Origin: Chitinophagales bacterium
GTDB taxonomy: Bacteria > Bacteroidota > Bacteroidia > Chitinophagales > Chitinophagaceae
Direction: 5' to 3'
Length of the DNA stretch: 64,000 nucleotides
Assembly (NCBI GenBank): GCA_015655125.1
Contig: JAATFP010000077.1
Span: 1 to 64,000 of the forward strand
The notes under the pieces are model-generated. The model made no database searches, was not told the origin of the DNA, and saw only the letters and a program-made list of their open reading frames with translations. Shown one piece after another: positions 1-5,949 of this stretch (position 1 is its first letter; the number at the start of each line of letters is the position of its first letter). A program made the position numbers and the translations under genes.

Positions 1-200
1 AATAATTCGCTGTTATTAAGTTCCAGTTTCTATAAACGGGGTAGTTAAAGGTGGTGTATAAATTCAACATGCATTCCTACAAATCTACCTACATCATCTA
101 CTTACCTACCTTTTACTTTATAGCCTTTGAATGTCTTAATTTACCGCAAATATTAGCTTCCTTATATTACCCGAAATAGGGTATAACAACTTAGTTGTTT

Positions 201-232
201 TTTGCAAAATGCTAAATAAATTAGTATTTTTG
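201..232 (+). promoter_or_regulatory. Bacteroidota-type promoter for the radical SAM gene
   Basis: A TTTG at 201-204 and TATTTTTG at 225-232 are separated by 20 nt, matching the Bacteroidota primary sigma consensus TTTG/TAnnTTTG. The ATG follows 4 nt after the -7 box, so the transcript would be leaderless or nearly so. The rest of 1-200 holds no gene I can support. Confidence 0.7.
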
Positions 233-236
233 TGTC

Positions 237-1490
237 ATGAATTCTGACCGCATAACTGAAAAACTTACCATCCTTGCCGACGCCGCCAAATACGATGTAA
301 GCTGTAGCAGCAGCGGCAGCAACAGAAAAAATAGAGACAAGGGACTCGGCACCACCGGCAATGGTATTTGCCATGCCTATACGGAAGATGGCCGCTGCGT
401 GTCGCTGCTTAAAATCTTACTTACCAACGTGTGCATTTACGATTGCGCATATTGCGTGAGCAGGAAAAGCAACGATATCAAACGTGCTGCCTTCACGGTT
501 CAGGAAATAGTGGAGCTCACCCTAAACTTTTACCGTCGCAATTATATTGAAGGATTATTTATCAGCTCCGGCATTTTTACCAATGCCGATTATACCATGG
601 AGCGATTGGTGCTGATTGCTAAGAAACTTCGGACAGAACATAAATTCAATGGTTACATCCATATCAAAAGCATACCCGGCGCGAGCGAAGATATCATCAA
701 AGAGGCGGGTCTCTATGCCGACCGGCTAAGCATCAATGTAGAAATGCCTACAGAAAAAAGTCTTGCCCTGCTTGCACCCGACAAGAAACGTATCGACATG
801 ATAACGCCCATGAAAGTGCTTAAAAATGCGATCATCGAAAACAGGGAGGAAAAGAAACTGTTTAAAAAAGCGCCGCTCTTTGCACCTGCCGGGCAAAGTA
901 CGCAAATGGTGATTGGTGCCACACCAGAAACGGATCTTGAAATATTATACCTGGCCAATGGTTTTTACAAAAAGATGCAGATGCGCCGTGTGTATTATTC
1001 CGGCTACGTACCTGTGAGCAACGATTACCGCCTGCCCGCCATCGGCACGCCCGTACCCATGGTGCGCGAAAACCGGCTGTATCAGGCCGATTGGCTGCTG
1101 CGTTTTTACGGCTTTGAAGTACAGGATATCGTAAATCAGGAAAACCCGCTGCTCGACATGGACATTGATCCAAAACTTGGCTGGGCGCTGCGCAACCTCC
1201 ATTTATTTCCGATAGATATAAATACGGCCGACTATGCACTTATTTTAAAAGTGCCGGGCATTGGCGTGCAAAACGCAAAGAAGATCGTAGCCGCGCGGAA
1301 GTTTAGCATGGTTACTTTTGGGCATTTAAAAAAGCTGGGTATTGCGCTTAACCGCGCACGGTATTTCATTAGTGCGGGCAATGAATTTGAAACAAAGGAT
1401 TGGTTACCCGCACAGATAAAACATGCCATTCTTTCGGAAGGTGCAAGCAAATACAAATCAAATTTTTCGCCACAAACTGCCTTGTTCTGA
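237..1490 (+). CDS. Putative DNA modification/repair radical SAM protein
   Basis: A radical SAM enzyme of 417 residues. The [4Fe-4S]-binding CxxxCxxC motif is Cys66, Cys70 and Cys73 (CIYDCAYC). A helix-hairpin-helix segment (VPGIGVQNAKKIVAARK) lies near residues 339-355 and suggests nucleic-acid binding. The N-terminus LADAAKYDVSCSSSGS is characteristic of the family annotated as putative DNA modification/repair radical SAM protein, which supports the chosen ATG even though the promoter lies only 4 nt away. The stop codon overlaps the start of the next gene (TGATG), and this family is known to pair with exactly that partner. The substrate is not established for the family; a DNA-repair role is inferred from the HhH and the partner. 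Confidence 0.9.
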   Translation: MNSDRITEKLTILADAAKYDVSCSSSGSNRKNRDKGLGTTGNGICHAYTEDGRCVSLLKILLTNVCIYDCAYCVSRKSNDIKRAAFTVQEIVELTLNFYRRNYIEGLFISSGIFTNADYTMERLVLIAKKLRTEHKFNGYIHIKSIPGASEDIIKEAGLYADRLSINVEMPTEKSLALLAPDKKRIDMITPMKVLKNAIIENREEKKLFKKAPLFAPAGQSTQMVIGATPETDLEILYLANGFYKKMQMRRVYYSGYVPVSNDYRLPAIGTPVPMVRENRLYQADWLLRFYGFEVQDIVNQENPLLDMDIDPKLGWALRNLHLFPIDINTADYALILKVPGIGVQNAKKIVAARKFSMVTFGHLKKLGIALNRARYFISAGNEFETKDWLPAQIKHAILSEGASKYKSNFSPQTALF

Positions 1491-2254
1491 TGGTAGAAAA
1501 AGTGCTATACGATGGCTCATGGACGGGGTTTTTTACAGTTGTTTTTGAAGTGTATGAATACAAAATAAATTCGGCCGTCATTGAAAAGAAAGACGAGTGT
1601 AACGGCTCGTTGTTTGGCAACACGCATGTAACTCAAACAGATGCCGTAAAGGCAAGGCGCGTAATTGACAAGCTTGGTCAAAGGCTCACTTCAAAAGCTT
1701 TCCGGCAATTATACGATAATTTTTTAAGCGAAGAAAAAGGTGTGGAGGATACCATGCTGCGCTACATCCGGTACATTCTTTCCGCAAAAGTGGCCGTGGA
1801 AAACAATTATGCCAATGCCGATGTGCTGGCATTGCAACAGATGAGCCGAAAGGTGCATCGCGAAAAGCATCACATGGAAGCATTTGTACGTTTTCAACTC
1901 ACAAAAGATGAATTGTATTACGCCATCGTGCAGCCCGATTATAATGTATTGCCGCTGATATTATCTCATTTTAAAAACCGCTATGCCGATCAACGATGGC
2001 TGATCTATGATAGTCGACGTAAGTACGGAATTTATTACGATCTGCAGCAGGTAACGGAAGTACAGCTTGATTTTGCAGCTGATCTTCAAAATAAAAATGA
2101 GCTTTCGGTTATTTACGATGAAAAGGAAGATCTTTATCAAACGCTGTGGCAGCAATACTTTAAGAGCATAAATATCGCTGCGCGAAAGAATATGAAACTG
2201 CATATTCAACACATGCCGAAACGATATTGGAAATACCTGGTTGAAAAGCAATGA
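1490..2254 (+). CDS. TIGR03915/DUF4130-type DNA metabolism protein, partner of the radical SAM gene
   Basis: A protein of 254 residues that begins MVEKVLYDGSWTGFFTVVFE, typical of the SAM-associated DNA metabolism family (DUF4130). The middle carries RMSRKVHREKHHMEAFVRF-like basic sequence; the C-terminal part has repeated Trp/Tyr-rich segments (RWLIYDSRRKYGIYYDL). The start at 1490 is chosen because it overlaps the upstream stop and removes a non-family extension to 1400. Co-translation with the radical SAM protein implies a stoichiometric complex. The family is linked to uracil-DNA-glycosylase-like chemistry only by fusions and neighbours in other genomes, so the activity here is inference. 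Confidence 0.88.
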   Translation: MVEKVLYDGSWTGFFTVVFEVYEYKINSAVIEKKDECNGSLFGNTHVTQTDAVKARRVIDKLGQRLTSKAFRQLYDNFLSEEKGVEDTMLRYIRYILSAKVAVENNYANADVLALQQMSRKVHREKHHMEAFVRFQLTKDELYYAIVQPDYNVLPLILSHFKNRYADQRWLIYDSRRKYGIYYDLQQVTEVQLDFAADLQNKNELSVIYDEKEDLYQTLWQQYFKSINIAARKNMKLHIQHMPKRYWKYLVEKQ

Positions 2255-2604
2255 CACCTTTCAGGCCGATGCATTTTATTTTCTTTTGGTATGTTGAACT
2301 TGTGAAATATCTTATGCCAGAAGTAAAATGTTACTTCCTTCATGCAGAAAGTCATGCTTCAATAACTGTATCCATTTTGAGACTCAGGCGTTTCTTTGAA
2401 AGAAGAAGTGTAACCCGCAAAATAATTACTTCGCCCGATAAGATATTTGGCAACAATGTCATGACTTTCCTAAAAGCTGCATATTCTGCGAAATCTGCCG
2501 GAAGAAAAAAAGCATCTGATACAGAGGAAAATCCCCTTGCCAGAATTATGGCACCAGCTATTTTTAAACAGATAAATTATTTAATAATCTTTTACCTGTT
2601 TGAT

Positions 2605-3444
2605 ATGAAAAATAAACATGCAGATTCATCGCGCGATGTTTCGCTTAGAGAAGAAAATGAATTTTTGAAGATCAAGATGATGCTGGAAAGCGGCGCGCAA
2701 TTCAGTGATCCGGAAAAATTTCCGCCGATCGATCCGGGGATCGAAAATAAGCTCCTGCACAATATAATGGAATTTGAGCGCCAGTTTGCGCAGCAAAAAA
2801 TCATCACTGTTTTTGAAAAGATAAAACGTCCTTCACACTTTTTGCCTGTGGCCACTATCGCCGATCAAGACATCGATAAATCCTGGGACGATTTATATCG
2901 TTACATGCTGCAATATGGAATAGAATTGGACGTTTGCACGCCAAACGTCAATCACCGCGAGTTGTATCGATTTGCAACGGAAGAATTATTTTTACAGGAA
3001 ATAGATGACATCGATATAGAAGGGATAATCTGTAATTTTATTTACGATGATTTTTATCCGGACTATAAATACGATAACACAAGGGCAGCATTGGAGGGAT
3101 GCATCAGTTGCATTTTTGGAAAAAATACTTTTGATTGGATGCATTATTTCCGAAAAAACGATCTGCGGCTGAATAGCTATTTTAACCTCGCAGAAGTTGA
3201 GTTTAAAAATTATGTACTCGCTTTTCAATCATCTTTCTCTGCGTTGATGATTACAAAACTAAAAGAATCGTCTTGCGAAATTGCCGGCAACAATTGTCGT
3301 ATAAGTGGCCTGTATGCTGCCAGCGGGAAGCGAGGCGGGATGCGGGTTTCATTGAAGGGCAACTGGATGGTAGAATTCGAATTACATCCTGAAATGGATT
3401 GCTGGCAGATAGTGAATGTACAGATCGATGGTATACAGTTTTAG
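2605..3444 (+). CDS. Conserved hypothetical protein with NTF2-like C-terminal part
   Basis: About 279 residues, starting MKNKHADSSRDVSLREENEF. No catalytic motif is recognised. The N-terminal third is charged and helical; an acidic segment (EIDDIDIEGI) sits in the middle; the last 60 residues (SLKGNWMVEFELHPEMDCW) form alternating strands like the end of an NTF2-type domain. The frame is open back to 2251, where an ATG overlaps the upstream stop as ATGA, but the extra 118 residues look like translated non-coding DNA, so I favour 2605. Similar uncharacterised proteins occur in Bacteroidota. No function is proposed. Confidence 0.7.
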   Translation: MKNKHADSSRDVSLREENEFLKIKMMLESGAQFSDPEKFPPIDPGIENKLLHNIMEFERQFAQQKIITVFEKIKRPSHFLPVATIADQDIDKSWDDLYRYMLQYGIELDVCTPNVNHRELYRFATEELFLQEIDDIDIEGIICNFIYDDFYPDYKYDNTRAALEGCISCIFGKNTFDWMHYFRKNDLRLNSYFNLAEVEFKNYVLAFQSSFSALMITKLKESSCEIAGNNCRISGLYAASGKRGGMRVSLKGNWMVEFELHPEMDCWQIVNVQIDGIQF

Positions 3445-3598
3445 CAGCCAGATCTGTAAGGCCATACCTGTCTTAGCCTTGCATTTTTGCCAGTCAAAAT
3501 TCATTGGTTAACTAAGATGGCAGGTAAGGAAATAGAATAAGATCTGCAACGTTTTTAATGCCGAAAAACTATTCACAAAAAAAATATTTGTTAAAAAA

Positions 3599-3631
3599 TT
3601 TGGTAGTTACAAAAAAATAAATTCATCTTTG
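3599..3631 (+). promoter_or_regulatory. Promoter-like pair upstream of the accessory island
   Basis: TTTG at 3599-3602 and CATCTTTG at 3624-3631 are 21 nt apart. The -7 element matches TAnnTTTG except for the first base. It would start a transcript near 3636, just ahead of the 30-codon frame at 3665. The stretch 3445-3598 shows nothing else I can support. Confidence 0.5.
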
Positions 3632-3664
3632 CATTGCAAAACAAAAAATATATTACAGCAACGA

Positions 3665-3757
3665 ATGAAAGTTTTTTTTAAAAATATAGCAACAGCAAAA
3701 CGCGGGATCCACCCGATGGATCACGGGTTTTTTGGGGCAAATTGTATCGCAACGTAG
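3665..3757 (+). CDS. 30-residue leader-like peptide
   Basis: A short frame beginning MKVFFKNIATAKRG and continuing IHPMDHGFFGANCIAT. It begins about 30 nt after the predicted start of transcription. The middle (HPMDHGFFG) is composed like real protein rather than random sequence. The frame runs through a hairpin with a T run (3711-3733), so translation would disturb that structure. It could be an attenuator leader, a small functional peptide or a remnant; I do not recognise a family with certainty. Confidence 0.45.
   Translation: MKVFFKNIATAKRGIHPMDHGFFGANCIAT
3703..3733 (+). promoter_or_regulatory. Attenuator-like overlapping stems ending in a T run
   Basis: ACCCG (3711-3715) pairs with CGGGT (3724-3728), followed by T6: a terminator shape. 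Two competing pairings exist: GATCCA (3706-3711) with TGGATC (3717-3722), and CGGG (3703-3706) with CCCG (3712-3715). Mutually exclusive stems inside a translated leader are the arrangement used in transcription attenuation. The regulatory reading is inference. Confidence 0.45.
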
Positions 3758-3785
3758 TTACCAAACTTACTGCCTTTTACAATAG

Positions 3786-3810
3786 CCCCAACATCAAGTT
3801 GGGGTTTTTT
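3786..3810 (+). terminator. Intrinsic terminator
   Basis: CCCCAAC (3786-3792) and GTTGGGG (3798-3804) form a perfect 7-bp stem with loop ATCAA, followed by T6. It lies 28 nt after the leader peptide stop. Confidence 0.75.
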
Positions 3811-3850
3811 GTTGGAGCAAGTTTTTAAAAATCTGGAATAAAAAAATATT

Positions 3851-3979
3851 ATGACAAGCAACAACTTACATCAGTTATCCATTCGCTTTGGCGAAAATGC
3901 CGGCTACGTACCTGCATTTGAAAGGACATCTGTGGGTAAAAGCGACAAATTTAAACGACCGGACATTTCTGAAACGTAG
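3851..3979 (+). CDS. 42-residue hypothetical small protein
   Basis: The frame begins MTSNNLHQLSIRFGENAG and ends KRPDISET. It lies between two strong hairpin terminators (3786-3810 and 4005-4038), so it is set out as a separate short transcription unit. Composition is protein-like, hydrophilic, with no signal peptide or membrane segment. It may be the N-terminal stump of a longer lost gene; no family recognised. Confidence 0.4.
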   Translation: MTSNNLHQLSIRFGENAGYVPAFERTSVGKSDKFKRPDISET

Positions 3980-4004
3980 CAAACAAGCACTTTGCATCGT
4001 ATGG

Positions 4005-4038
4005 GCCCGGTCGGATGAATCATCTGACCGGGCTTTTT
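4005..4038 (+). terminator. Strong intrinsic terminator
   Basis: GCCCGGTC (4005-4012) pairs perfectly with GACCGGGC (4026-4033); the apical part adds GATG/CATC around an AAT loop; T5 follows. It is one of the most stable hairpins in the window. Confidence 0.85.
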
Positions 4039-4068
4039 GTTTTGGACCCGGCCGCAAAATAAACAAAT

Positions 4069-4149
4069 ATGAAACTACTGATCATCGTACTGCTGGCAAG
4101 ATGTACCATCATCATCTTTGAAAGAATGAATTGGAACGGCCGCAAATAA
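4069..4149 (+). CDS. 26-residue possible membrane peptide
   Basis: The frame reads MKLLIIVLLARCTIIIFERM then NWNGRK. It has one short hydrophobic stretch interrupted by Arg and Cys, and a basic end. It could be a toxin-like or leader peptide, or the remnant of a signal sequence. Only the open frame and hydrophobicity support it. Confidence 0.3.
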   Translation: MKLLIIVLLARCTIIIFERMNWNGRK

Positions 4150-4152
4150 GGA

Positions 4153-4301
4153 ATGCCCAAGAATAAAAAAATAAAATATGGGGTATGACGAACAAGAGAT
4201 ATTGGGAGGTGATGAAAGTGGAAGAACGGGGCGTCGGTTATACCAACCGGGCAACATTGATCCGCTACCAACAAGTTGCAAAAAATAAAACCGATCGATA
4301 G
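4153..4301 (+). CDS. Two overlapping short frames, possible gene remnant
   Basis: A 11-codon frame (4153-4188) ends in TGA overlapping the ATG at 4185 (ATGA), from which a 38-residue frame runs to 4301: MTNKRYWEVMKVEERGVGYT, then NRATLIRYQQVAKNKTDR. The second frame looks like genuine protein sequence, with two amphipathic stretches. Another stopless frame, without a start, follows at 4351-4458 (includes AAFGYLGVPDSSGIERIESE). Together they look like pieces of decayed genes. Confidence 0.3.
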
Positions 4302-4355
4302 CGACATAATCGTTGCACACAATATGCAGATAAAAAAGGAAAATGATTGAAGAAT

Positions 4356-4380
4356 AGCTGTTTCCTTTCCGGAAACAGCT
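4356..4380. other. Perfect 10-bp hairpin
   Basis: AGCTGTTTCC (4356-4365) and GGAAACAGCT (4371-4380) are exact inverted repeats around TTTCC. No T run follows, so it is not a standard terminator. Confidence 0.55.
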
Positions 4381-4495
4381 GCGTTCGGTTATCTGGGTGT
4401 GCCGGATTCCAGCGGCATCGAAAGAATAGAAAGCGAATTGTGTACCTACAAAGATTAACCACTTTGTGAAAACAGCGGCAGGCGCTCTGCTGCAA

Positions 4496-4545
4496 GTTGA
4501 TCACCGGCGTGTATCATGCTGCAGTGAGAAAGGAAGGTGGTCAAC
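4496..4545 (+). other. Stem-loop directly upstream of a tRNA-like sequence
   Basis: GTTGATCACC (4496-4505) pairs with GGTGGTCAAC (4536-4545) over 10 bp with one G-U pair, enclosing 30 nt. It ends 5 nt before the acceptor strand at 4551. This could be part of the same structured RNA as the tRNA-like element. Confidence 0.5.
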
Positions 4546-4550
4546 AACCT

Positions 4551-4623
4551 ATAGAAGTATTCCGATTGGCCGGATGCTCCGCCTGGACCGGAGAGGCTGC
4601 AGGTTCGAATCCTGCCTTCTATA
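4551..4623 (+). ncRNA. tRNA-like cloverleaf with UGG in the anticodon position but no U33
   Basis: Conventional order. Acceptor ATAGAAG (4551-4557) pairs with CTTCTAT (4616-4622), and T4550/A4623 can add an eighth pair. D stem TCCG/CGGA (4561-4564/4571-4574) has GG in the loop. Anticodon stem CTCCG/CGGAG (4577-4581/4589-4593) encloses CCTGGAC, so position 33 is C instead of the universal U and the triplet would be UGG (Pro). The T arm GCAGG-TTCGAAT-CCTGC (4599-4615) is canonical. Three bases rather than two separate the acceptor and D stems, and no CCA is encoded. The arms are well preserved, but the anticodon loop argues against use in translation; a decoy or repair-linked RNA, or a decayed tRNA-Pro, are the alternatives. 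Confidence 0.65.
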
Positions 4624-4769
4624 CTGAGATGTAAAATAGTAAATGTAAAATAAGTGAATAAGAAAGTAAAGCAGCGTACAATGCGCTAGTTTTTTTGGTA
4701 CCGCGATTGGCTAAATGTGTGAATTAAAAATGACTTGACTTTTTCATTCCCTTATTTATTATTTCCCCA

Positions 4770-4841
4770 GGACGAATAACTCAATTGGTAGAGTGCCGGA
4801 GTGAAGATCCGGTTGCACAGGTTCGATTCCTGTTTCGTCCG
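4770..4841 (+). tRNA. tRNA-Phe(GAA)-like gene
   Basis: All arms are present in normal order: acceptor GGACGAA/TTCGTCC (4770-4776/4834-4840), UA, D stem ACTC/GAGT with GG in the loop, anticodon stem CCGGA/TCCGG around GTGAAGA (U33 present, anticodon GAA), four-base variable loop, T arm ACAGG-TTCGATT-CCTGT. Oddities are G at position 32, G37 instead of the usual A37 of bacterial tRNA-Phe, and G rather than A as discriminator; CCA is not encoded. It is probably a divergent or accessory tRNA rather than the housekeeping tRNA-Phe. Confidence 0.75.
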
Positions 4842-4887
4842 CATAAAAATTCAATCTTTAAAATCGAAGAAAGTAAAAATTAAAAAA

Positions 4888-5357
4888 ATGGAAACGGAAC
4901 AGCAGAAGATATTTGAGGTCAACAATATTTTCAAAGAAGATTATATAAGCAGCCAGGCTTTGTACATGGATTTGTTCAATGAAATTCCGAATGTGAATTA
5001 CCTGAGAGACATTGATGGAGAAAAACCTTTTATTGCGATAAAAGAAAAATTTGGGGCGCAGATTATATCTCCGACGGCTTGCTGGCAGATTTTTTAAACG
5101 TGCAACTCATCCGCACCTTCAACAATTCGCTTACTATGGTGGACAGCGCGTTGATGCGGAAAGGAATGCTGATAGCAAAATATGAATTCGGAAAACTGGG
5201 GATCAATAAATCGCAGCGATTATCGCGCCACCTCGGATTTGATTCGGTCATCAATGAACCGATGACGATCGCGGAAATCGCCCATCAACATGAAAAAATG
5301 CAGGTGACAGAAAGGGTGGAAGTATTGGGGTTTCGGCGAAGCGCAGCAACACTGTAA
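4888..5357 (+). pseudogene. Broken AAA+ ATPase gene (frameshift and internal deletion)
   Basis: One frame runs from ATG 4888 (METEQQKIFEVNNIFKEDYI) to a stop at 5095-5097. The sequence continues in another frame from about 5058 to the stop at 5355-5357. A shift at the GGGG of 5053-5056 rejoins them as KFGADYISDGLLADFLNVQL. The C-terminal part (DSALMRKGMLIAKYEFGKL, then NEPMTIAEI) is typical of the end of AAA+ ATPases, around the second-region-of-homology arginine. No Walker A or B motif remains, so the nucleotide-binding core has been deleted. An AAA+ protein next to slipin and RtcB would fit an RNA-repair island, but this copy cannot hydrolyse ATP. Confidence 0.6.
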
Positions 5358-5393
5358 AAACACGTGAAACGATTGTTTAGAAAATAATGATAT

Positions 5394-5443
5394 CCGCAGC
5401 AGCGGGAAAATCAGTTCAATGGAAGACGCAAACCGGGTGTTTG
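5394..5443 (+). ncRNA. Degenerate third permuted tRNA-like element (weak)
   Basis: CCGC-AGCA-GCGG (5394-5405) is a closed hairpin like the sealed acceptor of the two elements downstream. It is followed by a D-arm-like GTTCAATGGAAGAC (5414-5427) and by CAAAC/GTTTG (5429-5433/5439-5443) around CGGGT. No T arm is recognisable upstream or downstream. I treat it as a remnant. Confidence 0.25.
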
Positions 5444-5510
5444 TTTTACACGCAACACAGTGCAGCCGTAGTTACGAGTTGTATGCTATTGCCCTTACAT
5501 TGTTCTTTAA

Positions 5511-5578
5511 CCTACGGGTCGGAGGTTTGAATCCTCCCTCCGGCAAACACCGGAGTAGCTCAGGGATAGAGCAGTAGA
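5511..5578 (+). ncRNA. Circularly permuted tRNA-like RNA, open in the anticodon loop
   Basis: The order is anticodon 3' strand CCTAC (5511-5515), variable GGGTC, T arm GGAGG-TTTGAAT-CCTCC (5521-5537), acceptor 3' strand CTCCGG (5538-5543), linker CAAACA, acceptor 5' strand CCGGAG (5550-5555), UA, D arm GCTC-AGGGATA-GAGC (5558-5572), A26, anticodon 5' strand GTAG (5574-5577). The acceptor forms 6 perfect pairs across the linker and the anticodon stem 4 pairs. A conventional reading needs mismatches (for example GCCGTAG at 5465 against CTCCGGC, or CCGGAG against CTCCTG) and leaves only 12 nt for the anticodon arm. The T loop has U instead of C at position 56. The topology is that of a tRNA sealed at the acceptor end and cut in the anticodon loop. 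Confidence 0.6.
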
Positions 5579-5584
5579 CCATTT

Positions 5585-5658
5585 GCAGGTTCGAATCCTG
5601 TCTCCTGAAAAGGAGTAGCATAAACTGGTAAATGCAAAGCACATGGGATGCTTATCAC
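5585..5658 (+). ncRNA. Circularly permuted tRNA-like RNA, open before the T arm
   Basis: The order is T arm GCAGG-TTCGAAT-CCTGT (5585-5601), acceptor 3' strand CTCCT (5602-5606), GAAA tetraloop, acceptor 5' strand AGGAG (5611-5615), UA, D arm GCAT-AAACTGGTAA-ATGC (5618-5635), A26, anticodon arm AAGCA-CATGGGA-TGCTT (5637-5653), variable ATCAC (5654-5658). Every stem pairs, and the acceptor is closed by a GNRA-type loop. The anticodon triplet by position is UGG with G37, as in tRNA-Pro, but position 33 is A. It begins 7 nt after the preceding permuted element. Yrl-type bacterial Y RNAs also contain a tRNA-like domain, which is the closest known comparison. Confidence 0.6.
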
Positions 5659-5700
5659 GCGGGACTCACCCAACCTTATATGGGTGGAACGTAAAGTAGG

Positions 5701-5940
5701 AATTGCTTTCCGCCAACAATGACCGGCAAAGGCCGGCATCGGAAGCACTTCAGTAAACGCTTTGCAGGTGATCGGGCAATTTGCCGGAAGTTTCACTTTT
5801 CCGGATTTGGATCATGGAAATTGTTTCATGACAACGATCCGGAAAACTGTTGCCAAACGCTGATGAAAAGATCACTTCCGTGCTTACGGAAGACGAAAGC
5901 AATTTCAACTTTATTAAAAACAATTTGAAAATATTTTAAA
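5701..5940 (+). pseudogene. Decayed coding remnant upstream of the slipin gene
   Basis: Protein-like stretches occur in several frames without a shared start: SVNALQVIGQFAGSFTFPDL in one, SWKLFHDNDPE in a second (an open frame from ATG 5719 to 5928), and KLLPNADEKITSVLTEDESN ending at the TAA of 5938-5940 in a third. Moving between the last two requires a single-base shift near 5840. This looks like the end of a frameshifted gene. No family recognised. Confidence 0.3.
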
Positions 5941-5949
5941 TAAAACACA

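Noticed and set aside
2251-2604. A long N-terminal extension of the conserved hypothetical gene starting at the ATGA overlap
   Set aside because: The residues look like translated non-coding sequence, and the next ATG gives a protein with a normal N-terminus.
5550-5608. A conventional tRNA with acceptor CCGGAG/CTCCTG
   Set aside because: The acceptor has a mismatch and only 12 nt remain for the anticodon arm; the permuted reading pairs every stem.
5855-5900. CTGATGA and CGAAA spaced as in a hammerhead ribozyme
   Set aside because: The hairpin between them is not adjacent to CTGATGA (about 8 unpaired bases) and no stem I/III pairing is present; the bases also make sense as codons of a decayed frame.
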